Part shown: piece by piece, positions 1 to 11,700 of the stretch
Position numbering within the stretch: the stretch's first letter is position 1
How the letters are laid out: the number at the start of each line of letters is the position of its first letter
From: Metallyticus violacea
Taxonomy: Eukaryota > Arthropoda > Insecta > Mantodea > Metallyticidae
DNA length: 64,000 bases
Direction: 5' to 3'
NCBI GenBank assembly: GCA_030762175.1
Contig: CM060846.1
Coordinates: forward strand, 307,368,512-307,432,511
Notes under the pieces: generated by a model
What the model was told of the DNA's origin: nothing
The model's input: the letters and a program-made list of their open reading frames with translations, nothing else
Databases searched by the model: none
Translations under genes and position numbers: made by a program

Positions 1-599
1 CGGAGACATAAAGCGATAATAGTTTCTACCTATTACAACATAAACATTTATCTAACTTTTAAGATTTCAGATTAAATAGTTTCTTAGTATAACAAAACGT
101 AGTACATTTTCTGGACAATTCTTACATCATGGACTTGGAATTCTTTATTAATAGCTTTGCAGTGGAAATGCAATAAGAGAAAGTAATGTTTATATCCCCA
201 TAAAGTTATGCTTATCCATTGGATTTAGCTGCTGTCAACCAGGAGCGGAAGTTGTTTTAGAAATGAAAGTATATGATAAATAAATATAAACTTTCTACAA
301 CCACTGCATTCTTTCTGGTTATGTTAATTCTGGCTTCTTCCTAATATATGATTATAATTTATGTAAACATTGATTCAGCTTTAACTTCCTGGGCTTATTA
401 ATAACGGAGATTTGTGCATACTAGAGAAAAAACGCCTAGCTAGAGACTTTGTGATGTACGAATGTTTTCGATAACTCCGTGGAAACTCAAAGATCGTAGC
501 ACTAGATATTTTCAATGTTACTTGTGACTTTTGTCTATGTTGTGTGGCTATGTTGTGACTTTTAAGGGATAATGCACGTGATAATAAACAGTTACGTCG
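1..599. other. Unannotated AT-rich DNA
   Basis: I see no conserved coding frame, SINE head or long repeat here. Part of the right end probably belongs to the 5' flank of the mariner that follows, whose terminal repeat I could not place. Confidence 0.5.
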
Positions 600-1645
600 T
601 TAGTCTGTGTTTGAGAGCCACTTTCCTGCTTACATTTTTAAACACGGGTTAAAAATGGAGTAACACGAATTTTCCATATTAATGAAACATTTTTTGAAAG
701 CGACAACTAAGGCGAAGCTGGATAAACATTATGGCGAATCTGCACCTACGCTTAGTATAGTTAATAAATATTTTGGAGAGTTTAGATGTTGCCGAATGAG
801 CACAAGCGTTGCAGACCGTTCCGCACATCTTGTCGAGGTAGCAACTCCCGAAATGGCGGTTAAAATTCATGAGCAATGGGAGAGAGAAAATGCGGAAAAT
901 TGCTGAAGTTATTGGCATTTCTGATGATCGGGTGCATAAAAGTTTGCACAATCATTTGCAAATGAAAAAGCTATTGGCTTAGTGGGTGCTAGCGATTGCC
1001 CGGAAAAGAGAACGAGTTGTCACAGCTGTTTAAGCGGAATCTAAAGAATTTTTGAAATAGAATGTGTTAATCCGCCAAATGCGAATACATTACTACATGC
1101 CGGAAACGAAGGAGCAGTCAAAACAGTGGGCTACAACCGAAGAAAACGCTCTGAAGAAAGCAACAATACCCTTAATAGAAAAAGGAATGCCTATTGTGAT
1201 TTGGGATTGCATGGCTTGACCTTAATTTACCTTTTGGTAAATGGTAAAACTTTAACCGATGATATATTTACTGGAGCAATTGAATCATCCTCATTTGAAA
1301 ACGTCCTGTTCCATCACATAACGCGCCAGTGCACAAGTCTGCGATTGCGACCTAAAAGTTATTGGAATCAGGTATAAATAGTTTCCCATCCACCCTACTT
1401 TCCGGATTTGGCTCCCTGGTATTACTTCCTGTTACCTAACATGAGGAAATGGCTAAGAGCAAAGAAATTCACATCAAATGAACAAATGTATATTTTGCAG
1501 ATCTGAAGAAATCCCATTTTATGGATGGGATAAACAAATTCTAAACGCTCTGAAATAAGTGTGTAGATTTGAAAGGAGATTATGTTCATGTCTACTTTAA
1601 TTTTGCACTGATTTATCGTAAAACGCACGTACGTAAGTTATAACA
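600..1645 (+). mobile_element. Dead mariner element, nearly full length
   Basis: Mariner transposases bind the terminal repeats and cut and paste the element at TA sites. This relic keeps the domain order but needs frame changes. The paired-like DNA-binding part is at 682-906 (includes LDKHYGESAP). A second helix-turn-helix follows in another frame at about 891-980 (RKIAEVIGISDD). Then come PETKEQSKQW at about 1100-1130, the HPPYFPDLAP block at about 1388-1420, and a C-terminus at about 1498-1590 (KSHFMDGINK, then NKCVDLKGDYV). Several in-frame stops are present. All three catalytic aspartates look lost: the first is replaced, the second sits at a one-base deletion near 1317, and the third is Tyr (WYYF where SDYF is expected). 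Family assignment is firm; exact ends are not resolved. Confidence 0.88.
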
Positions 1646-1649
1646 TGCG

Positions 1650-3925
1650 TTTCATTGCTGATTTCCAGGACTCAATAACCTTACTTTTCTAAGTAGCCAC
1701 GGATGAATGCATACTTCAGAGACAAATAGATCACATCAACGTCCTCTCGCAGTCAAGTTACGGTGTCACTCACTCAAATAAAGTGGAGAGAAACTGTAAG
1801 GCAGTAGGCTCAGCAAAGCACGAAATGCTTGCACAGAGAGTGAATCACTGTCGAACAATGACGTCCAAGTCACTTATCAAAGTCACCGAGAGCTTGAGTG
1901 GCAATGCCTTGACCAGACCATTTCTTGTATTCTGTCAAGCTGACCGGCCTCTTCGAGCGACTAGGTCGAGAGCATATCTCAACATTCTTAAAGTCCTCAT
2001 TGCCAGAAATCTTGCGAGTTTCACTCGCCCATGAATTCAAACTGGAACCTAAGCAAGTTCTCGGCTGATATAAAATATCGTTTCGTTTAATTCCCGGGTT
2101 TCAGTTTCTACTTAACAGATTTCACTATCGCTGATTCTGGTTCCAAAGTAAAATATCTCCATTGGACCACTATGAAATAATTCACTTATGTGTGACACTT
2201 TCTTCTACCAAACAAGAATGCGACTGATGGACTGATACTACGAACCATGAAAAGTTATACACGTTCGTAAAATTGGTAGAACAAGTTTGTTTTTAGTTCT
2301 TTCACTTGAATGACAACAAATTAGAAATAAAGATTTCCAAAACGTTGTAATGAAATTGGGCCAAGAGCTGAGTTATATTAACTGCCTATGATGGTAAACA
2401 ACGTACACGTCTGAACATAAGCAATGTTTGAGGCATATATATAGAAAATAGTACAGTGAAGAAAATGCATACTAGTAGGCAGATTCTTGCAGGAAATCAG
2501 CCTTCTATATAGACTCGCCAATAAGTAATTTGTCCTCAACATCTAAACTAGAGAAGCATTAAACTTCTTTGAACACACTCTGATTAAAATAAGTGTTGAA
2601 AACTTAAAAAAATTAAGAGTACCGATCAGAGAAAATAAAATATTCTGCTTTTATTGACCAATTCACTTAATTTTACCACATACTTATTAATGGCATATAA
2701 TAACATTTTCAGACAGATTCATAAAATATTTTGTGATTTTTATGCGCCCTCTAATAAAATGATCCTTGCGGTGCAGTTTTTAACATTTTTGAAAAAAAAA
2801 AATACTCCAGATTTGTGTTTCAAATACATAATAAAAAGATCTGCATAATTTTTATTTGAATAAATATTGTTCTAGAAAAAATCTCACTCATATGCTCATT
2901 TTGTTTAATTTTAAATATAAATGGAATATTACATGTGGAAATAAGCATTTTTCTTTATCTTTTTAACATTTCTATAGCTACTTACATTTATCCATATCTC
3001 AATAGCTTCGAAAATTTCACGTTGATTGGGGAAAATTAATAATTTTAAATTCCACATGTGCAAGAAAAAACTACTATTAATATTTAAGATACGGCCTTTA
3101 CCCTCCGTAGGGTCACATAAACAGTCACATGACAGTGAAAGTAAGACAAAATAAATTCGCTATATGAATGTAAAAGAAATAAACTTCAATAATCTCCAAC
3201 AAAAAAAAAAATAAATAAATAAAATTAATTTATTTGTTTTACTTTTCAGAGTTTGGTCTCCTTAAACAATGATTATGTTAAGACCTTTAAAGTTGCTGCA
3301 ACTATTTATATGTAAATGCAAATTATTGTTGCACTTTATTTGGCGTGTTGATTCATAATAGAAAAGTGCAATGTTCCTAATGTAACGTTCGGGCTTGATA
3401 TTCTACCTGCACACGCTGAAGTGAAAACAAATTTGATGTGTTTAGTTTGAATTTCTACATGCTAAAATTTTTAGCAATTCTATGATCTTCAAGACTCATA
3501 TATTTTTATTTGAGAATACTACAAATATATAAGGTGAAAATAGGCACAATCTTTTAAGAGAAATTATAAAAAAACAAGAAAGGAGAAGAAACAAATGAGA
3601 TAAACGTGAAAGTGATTAATTATGAAATTTATATATAATTAATGCTGGTTAAATAAATGCATTCTGCAAGAATGATTAGCATCCATTATTATATAGTTTT
3701 AAAAGGGAACATCAAAATAAATGTAGTAATTACGAGGCATTAGTTTTCATACTCCGACCTGTAAATTATATTCGAGAATGACTATAAATTAGGACTAATG
3801 CAAGCAAAGAAATACAGGAAAAATTTGTGTTAAAAGAAATGTGAACAGGAAAGGGGGAGCTTATTTAGCATTGTTCTATAAGAATTCTAATTGATAACTG
3901 TACAGGTGGCGGCGACGTAAAAATA
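1650..3925. other. Unannotated AT-rich DNA
   Basis: No gene or known repeat was recognised. An 83-codon open frame at 1783-2034 matches nothing I know. A short inverted pair (acatgtggaa near 2932, ttccacatgt near 3050) is too small and too widely spaced to interpret. An A-rich tract lies near 3200. Confidence 0.5.
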
Positions 3926-3927
3926 AA

Positions 3928-4140
3928 GGCACATGTAGAGCAGCTATCGCGGTCTCTTTTATCTTTGATGTATGTTCCAGAAGGTGTAGGGAAATAGTAC
4001 CACGGGCTCCCATTATGAGGCCAATGACCTTCTTGTTCTGAAGTTATATTTTCCCTTACAGTATGATATCGTGGTATTTATCAACATTTTTATATGCCGA
4101 GGTTCTGGTTCCAATTTCTGAAACGGAGAATATTTTACAA
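3928..4140 (-). mobile_element. LINE ORF2 C-terminal scrap
   Basis: Read on the minus strand, this stretch gives a broken protein with KYHDI, then KKVIGLIMGARGTISL. That fits the region after the reverse transcriptase in many non-LTR retrotransposons, where a K-Y-x-D-L motif is followed by a hydrophobic VIGALGT-like block. The match is short and a frame change is needed between the two parts. There is no reverse transcriptase core and no poly(A) tail in view, so this is an internal scrap. The assignment rests on motif recall only. Confidence 0.45.
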
Positions 4141-4256
4141 AAACCATTTTATAAATTAAACACAATTAAAGAACATGATTTGATATCTGACTGGAAAAAT
4201 CTAAGCTGTTAGGCATCAGTGGGAAAATCCAGTAAGAGTTAAAATCGTAAACTGGG

Positions 4257-4263
4257 AAAAAAA

Positions 4264-4294
<31 letters not shown>

Positions 4295-4299
4295 CACAA
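4257..4299. repeat. Poly(A)-(CA)n microsatellite
   Basis: A run of about 24 A (4257-4280) passes directly into about nine CA units. An A run followed by a dinucleotide can be the degenerated tail of a retroposon, but I found no recognisable SINE or LINE body next to it. Confidence 0.95.
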
Positions 4300-7200
4300 C
4301 ATATCAATCCTTTTAATTATACGGGATGCCAAATAGCTAATACTTTTTATTATGACCTAGCAAAAAACGTTCAATATTTCAAAACAAATGGGGTATATGA
4401 AATACTCGTAAAAATAAGCATTGAAGTTTAATGGAGTGATGAAAATGCCTGCATTGCTATAAAATAGTAACACTTGTACATTAACAAAGATTGCCAAAGG
4501 ATTCAGAGCGCAAAGGTAGTTCTAGACTGGCGAACAGCTGAACTGCATTAGTTTCGCAAATTTGAGAGTTCGGCCCTATGCTGAATTATTCCTGGCATTA
4601 GTTGGCTGCTCTTAATACCCAAAAATCACGGCGAAATGTTAAAAATTATATGTCGATTGTGGGATACCGAATATATGCATTTTACAGAGAATCTTCGTGT
4701 ACATTTTTGAAGAAGTGTATTGCCCTGTAGCAGTGAAATGAAGTGTTACACTTTACGGTCTTTATCACCCTTGTGAGTAAGTCTGCGTACAAATTTTTAA
4801 CATAAACTCCTGATCGTGCCGAAATCATTCTATTGTTTAGATAAATGTTAGGAAGAAGTTCAGACAATGCTGTTTAAAGTAAAAATAACTACTACACCAT
4901 ATACGTAACACAAACACGTTTTCTAACACTTCCAAGAAGAATACACACAACATTGGTATTTTTACTCACCATATCAGCACTTCAAGTATTCACAGGAAAA
5001 GGTGGTACTTACCTGAAAATAAAAGAAACAAATATTACCAACAGACAAACATAGCAAAGCACTAGTTTAAGAGAGAAGACAATTTATCACAAACAGCCTA
5101 CTTGGTTTGGAAATTAAACAATTGCTATGCTATGCTATTAGGATACCCCCGGAATGCCTATGTTGCTGTTAACAAAATGGCATAAATTCAGGAAAAAAGT
5201 ATCTGTATCTTGCAGCAGCTTTTGGCAGAAAAGAACGAAAACGCGACAGAAAGACGCATGCAAAATTTGTAGAACTGATACTTATTAGTGCAACGTCGAT
5301 TATCAGGAATATGCTGGTTTTTATAGTATGCTATACAATAGTATAAAAAGCTAAAATCAATTTTAGTTTTTACTAATCTATCAAAAACACCATGCTAAGT
5401 GGAAACATTGATTCCTATCATAATGATAATCTTAATTTCACTATGAAATGTTAGTTTTTTTTAATAAAAACAGCAATGTGCTAAGCTTGAATTTTATTAT
5501 TCTGCATCCATAGGTTAATTATGCTTCGAAGTGATTTAAAACTCGAGAGCATTTAGATAGGTGTAAATGCTTATGTAAAGTCTGACAGCGTGCTGGAAAA
5601 CCAACTTTCTCCAAAGTTGCTTCTCTTAAGCAATCTTACATGCAACGCTCTTTAAAATATGTTTCTACAAAAGCTTGTCAAGAGAGAGGACTGAGATGAT
5701 GGGATTTGAAAAGTTTAATACCATGATAAAGCGTCATCTCTGTATTATAGTTGTTACGCCAGACATGAAGCTGTTAAACGATGGGTTTCCTGACCTGTGC
5801 TTAAGTACCAAACAACAATGTCACTGCCTAAATAGTTTGTTCTAGTCTGCGACAGTTTATTTTATTCCTTTATACTTTGCATAAATTGCAAGCTATTCTA
5901 GGCTTCAACAAGTCCCGCTCATGAAAGGGACAAACTGCACGGATTAGCTTCTTTCCTAAACAAGACAACTTGATGCGCAGACTGTTTATCGCCGTTATAC
6001 ATTGCCGCTAAGAACAGTAGTTTGAAATTATTTAAGGGGAGTTGGAAGGCAAATTTTTGAACTTTTACTGAAAAAAAATGTTTAATAAAATTAATTACAA
6101 TAAATATCCGACTTTTCTGAATTTTCGATATGTAGACTAGAAGTTGATTTTCTAATATATTAATATACAGATTTAAAAAAACACCAGATTTTGAGACCAC
6201 TCAATTTAAAATTATATAGATTTCGAACCAATTGAGCTAGAAGGCTCTGGTTTTTACCATTCACTAGAGAAAATATTACTTTTATTGCTCACTAATCTAA
6301 CATAAGCGGACTAAACAAATATTGACTATGGCGCAGGCATGCATTAGGTTCTGGCTTGGAGCCATTAGTGATATTTTGACAATTTTTCTTTGATCGCATT
6401 TTCATATATATGACATAACAATAAACCTCCTAAAGCAAAATTATTAAGAAACCTGTAATAACCTAGGAAGTATGAAGTATTTTGTACAAAGATTTTAACA
6501 AAAATACGGTTAAAATAAAAAACAAATAATGCTGTTTGTTTCAATGGTTAAATTCTATTCTATTAATTGTGTATACACATAAAATGTGTCAAAAGTTTCA
6601 ATGCTGTAGCCTTAATAGTTCTAGCACGGCAGGAACATAAACTTAGTTAATTTAACATTAGTAAGGTATGTCCTTCTGACTCCCTTTATGATAGACAACG
6701 TGTTTGGCACCAATGTTCACAATTTTACACCTAAAAGTTTTTGCATTTTGAGATAATATTTATAAACTAGAACTGGACTAGAGAAGAAGAAAACAGACCA
6801 TTGACTTAGATAATTTTTTTCAATTAATGTGTTCATCAAAATTTCATCGCTTTAATAAAAAAACCAATGAATTTGGTCGATGTGTCTAAATGTAAACACA
6901 AATGTGACGTTACACAAGCATCTATGTGCTACTTTTTAAAATAATACCACACTACAAGCATCCGATTTTCTATTTTCTACAGTACTAATAACGAGCACAT
7001 ACTGACCACACTCAATTCACTGCTCTAATTGCCAGCGTGGTATGTTTTTAGCTGTTAACAGTATAGGGGAGTGAGACAGGCGACATATGGAAGTTTCCTG
7101 TATCCCTGTCAAGCCTATGACGTGCAAGAGCATGGCATCCTGGTCTAAAAACTCTCTGATATTGCTTTTAGCAGCAAGAAAGCGTTGTAAGTCGGTCTTT

Positions 7201-8185
7201 TCTTGCGGTGGCCACTTTTGGCAGCTCTCATTTTCTGCAGTCAAATCAGTTTAATTCCGATCGTGTATCTGAACCAGGGAAAAGAAGCAGGCCGGGAGAA
7301 GGGGATAAGAGAGTGAGAATGCTCAAGGATCACGGTGCATTTTCGCTTCAAAGAAGAAATATACATTTCCTCGCAGTGTCGAGGGAAAAAGAAAGAAACG
7401 AAGTTAGACATCGCACTGGGTTGGGATATTCAACTCTCCACGCCATCCCCTATCGCCCTGCAGAAAACCTACTTGATCCGGGACTGACATTCAAATTTTC
7501 TTGCGATCTAACGCGCCAGAGAACAAGCTTGCATGCGGTTGGCAATATTGCGCCTTCGTTTTCTTGTAAGCACACAGAGCTGGGGGTGATGATCAAACTG
7601 GCGTGGCAGAAAAATGAAAGGCTAAATCCGGTTATCGCAACCATTTCCGTGCATTCAGGGGTACTATATTTCTACCACACACTCTTCCCCTCAGTTACAC
7701 TCTATACAGTGTGTTAGAAATTATATCGACAGAATTAATACTTTCCAAGCTATATGTACATTGCTTATTTGGTAATTGGAAAACAGGCGACAAATGTTGA
7801 GTATTGTAACGTACAATTTTAATCCAAAAACCATTTAGGAGCTTTAATAAGAGACGCTGAAAATTTCAACAATGAGCATAAATTGTAAAAACATAAGGTT
7901 TTTTCCTTAAAGTTCTCAGGATTTTCTCTAATTTACCGCCTTAAAAAGTTCTGTTTTGTTTGACTATTTCACTTATGTAACGTCGACCAATGTAATGACA
8001 CAAAATTTTGAATTTTGACCGATCTCAACCCCCGATATTGCAGTGAAATTATCGTAAAGTTTTATCAGATCCCTTTTACCAAGCGACGTGCATTTGTCTT
8101 GTGGTCAGTATAGCCAACTAACTATATTACAATTTTGTAAGCCAAATTTACGGGAAATATATTTAAATTCTCATTTTATTTGTGA
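4300..8185. other. Unannotated DNA with one long unassigned open frame
   Basis: Mostly AT-rich with no recognised element. Around 7.2-7.7 kb base composition is more balanced, and a 169-codon open frame runs at 7208-7717 (+), with a 64-codon open frame opposite at 7450-7644. Neither has a domain, signal peptide or motif I recognise. I do not call it a gene. Confidence 0.45.
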
Positions 8186-8189
8186 AATA

Positions 8190-8700
8190 GTCCTACTAAA
8201 GTCACTCGAGAGGGGGAAAAAATATGGCATCAGTATTTTAGGATGCTAAAGGAATTTTACTATTCGATTATCTTCAAAAGGGTAAAACCATTAACCGGTG
8301 AATACTATTCCAATCTTTTAACTAAACCGAATGATAAATGTACCAAAAGAGCCGGTTGTTTTATTAAGACATTGCACGTAATCACAACATTATTTCATAT
8401 TTGGGAAAATTAAGATATGTGAAGCGTGAAGCATTGGAGCAGCCACTCTACTTCCCAGATTTGGTTCTCTCTACTTCCATTTGTTCCAAAATCTCAAACC
8501 CTTCTCTCTGGCCAGCGTTTTTCATAAAATAAAGGGACGATTGCTGCTGTACAGGATCATTTTGCACACCTTAAGAAACGGGATAATGGCATTTGTGCAT
8601 TGCTAGAATAAATGCATTGATCTGAGAGTTATTACACTGAAAAATGAAATAAGGTTGAAGTAAAAATCTTGTGCCAAGAACTTTTCAGATCACCCTCATA
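8190..8700 (+). mobile_element. Mariner C-terminal half, degraded
   Basis: The + strand gives a broken mariner transposase. KNMASVF, a stop where Trp is expected, then DAKGILLFDYLQKGKTIN lies at about 8218-8299. A catalytic-region match at about 8359-8390 needs one deleted base, and the YFPDLVLS block at about 8450 also loses a base beside the third aspartate codon. The C-terminus NKCIDL at about 8610 and a 3' flank follow. The N-terminal half is absent. It differs in detail from the mariner at 0.6-1.65 kb, so it is probably a different insertion and lineage. Confidence 0.82.
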
Positions 8701-8704
8701 TGCA

Positions 8705-11700
8705 GGTGATTGCAAAATCTAGAAATGACTAAAGGATGAACATTACAGACATGTTTCATATTTTTTCTAAACAAATTACTGTTGCTGTATCTTGTTGTTT
8801 AACTATATTAAGGAGTTTTTAATTATGCATATAAAAACAATACTAAAGAAAAACATTTAACTGAAATGACCCCAAAAGTTCAACAGAACCTAAGTTAAAT
8901 ATTACAATCGCTTTTGGCGAAAACTGAAAAAATTAAAATCATTTGGACTTTCGTTTAGCTCAACGCTGGAATTTTGACCTATGTAATACAAAATACAACG
9001 ACCAGGAACACAAATTAGCTGCATTAATCTTGAACTATGCAAGAAAGCGTGACTCTGCCGTGTTTATTCAAATATTCTACAAGTTACGGCCTTCATCAGC
9101 TTTGCGCTTTCTCAGACGACTTCTATTTGTTGAAATTGAACTAGAGCAATGAGAGGCAAGAAGAGTGAAGGATAGTGCAGAAGGTAGCAATGCTGTTAGA
9201 GCCAGAAGGATTGCCTTACTCCAGATAGCTTCCTATGGATGCTAGCTGCGCCTTTTTTATTTGCCAAATTAAATTTCTATGTTATTACATTTCCCCCCTC
9301 TCTTTTCCCTTGCGTGTTATAAGCGAGGATGAAGTCAGCCACCCAGTGGCGTACATTGAGACACCTGGGGGCATCTTCTCTAGATTGCATTGTGCTCAAT
9401 TGCCTCGCATTGCCGGTATACTCAGCTTGGTACCAATCAGTTTTCTGCAAAGTCGGCAAAGTAAGAAAATAAAGCAGAGCCACATGCACATGAATTCGGA
9501 ACTTGCACATGAACAAAATGGAGGCTGTCAACGCTGTGCTCGACGAGCTGACACATATTCATGGGCCATATAAAAGCCATTAGTGCCATTGTAATTCGAT
9601 TTGTTTCCAGACTTACATTTTCAGAGAAAACACACACCCGCTGCCCAACTTTTTAAGCGCAATACAACGGCGCTAGTATGCGAATACAGCTAATGATTAT
9701 TTGAGACCAATGGGTAATGCAATCCATCTGAACTGGATCCACCAGCAAAGTCATACAATAAAATACCACATTATTCAGCTGCAAACACACTTGTTAGTAA
9801 TCGCGGTATGAAAGTAAAGCAATCCCGTTTGATCGTACAACACGGAAGAACATGAAGGATTCTATACCGATGATGTGCAGATAAATCTGTCAGAAAAAAA
9901 AAATAAATAATATAACAGTCTTTAAAACTAAGATGCTCTGTTTCTAGTTGAATAAATTTAACTTCATTATAACCCATACGAGTACATTTTAAATGAGCAT
10001 CAATATATCACTATTCTCATTTTCTTTCAATATAACTTATTACAATGATATTCAATACGGCGAATAAGGTTAATAAGAATCTATTTGCTACAAATAATGT
10101 TGAGTTTGTTATAAAATTTAGATTAGTCTTTGAGAGGTATTAGCTTTCTTCTCATTTTAAAATTTGTGTGTGTGTTTACAAAAAACTAAAACAACAATGT
10201 CGTCACAAAACAGAGATAAGATGAACTATTTTCAGACAAATACATGGAGGAATTATGACACTAAAGTTAAACGATTTTTGCGCTTGTTTGTTTTCAAAGT
10301 TTATCAACTATACAAAATGTTAATAAACCACAACATAATAATTTCAGATATTGTACGGGGGTATTAGACAACCAATTAGAGATAAAGAATCTATGGTCTG
10401 CCTATTCAAATTTAAAGTTATTGCATTAGGTTTATAAAGGAGCAGTACACCACTCACTAATAAAGCTTCCATTCGAAATGATAGTTGTGCAGCATGTCTG
10501 TTCGAATGTACGACCTTTAGCACCACAGTTCCCTATCTTATTCATTACGCCACACACAAACAGGTGAATACCTCCCTCTAGATCCGAAGTCTCAAACAAG
10601 CCAAATACGGGCCAAGCTTGTTCCTCCTGCCTAGAATTGAAGTGCTGGAGGAAGAGGAAAAAATTCTTCCTGTTATACCACATTTTATTTCACTATATTT
10701 GTGCACTGTGCGGTTCTGTTCTGATTATTCAATTGCAATATGGTGCTTTCTGACATCGTTAATAAGTCAGACCGCAGCATAGATCGACTGACCCTGCTTA
10801 CGACCTACACGTATTTCATAACAGCCAGTGCACGACAGGAGATATCAGTTAACCGTTGCCCAGTGTCGTACTGCCATATGACTATTTCGATATTTTAGAC
10901 ATTTTATAGCTCTAAATGTTAAAAAACGGCGATGAACTATTGAAGATAGGCATTTTTTGCTTGCAAAGCAGATTTGAAGACATTTCAAGGCAAAATTTTA
11001 CTTCATTTATCTTTAATTTCAACTTATCGGCATCTAATTTCAACTATAATTTATCATCGTATAACTCCGGATTTCGCTTCGAAGGACCATAGATTCACTC
11101 TCTCAAATTGATTATCTAAAACCCTTCTACAAGCTCTTAAATTATTGCGGTATAGTTCATTAGCAGCTAGTGTATATATCATAATAAAGATTTATTAAAG
11201 AACTAGCGCATAGCCCATAGCTCACACGAGGGTTTAAGTTCTGAGCGTTTGCTTTCATACTATCCAGCAAGTTATATACACATTGTTCTCTCGCCAGTAA
11301 AAGCGTATATTCGAGCAATAAGAAAGTAAAGAAGTAAGGAGCACGTTCTTTTGCCTTGCAGCGTACTAAAAGAAATAAGCGGTACGACACTGTTTCCCTA
11401 CGTGGTCTCGCTCCACCCTCTCTCACACATCTGGAAGACATGATAATACCACGCAACAGGGACTGCGTAACTTTTCTGACACCCCTACGCAACACACGCG
11501 AACAAATTAAATGATTTCGTGGAAGATGACAAGCCAAATGATATCAAAGGATCAAGTACATATTTCAATTTTCAAGCTCGAGTTCACACCATGATTGAAA
11601 TTTTTTTCCTAAGTAGAAACATTTTTTCTTCGCGTCTTATACTTCTTCGTCTTCAAAGAATTTTCACTTTATCAGGAAATTCCTTCACGGTAACTTAGCC

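Noticed and set aside
11160..11537. 125-codon minus-strand open frame
   Set aside because: No domain, no start context or neighbour supporting a gene, and composition like surrounding DNA.
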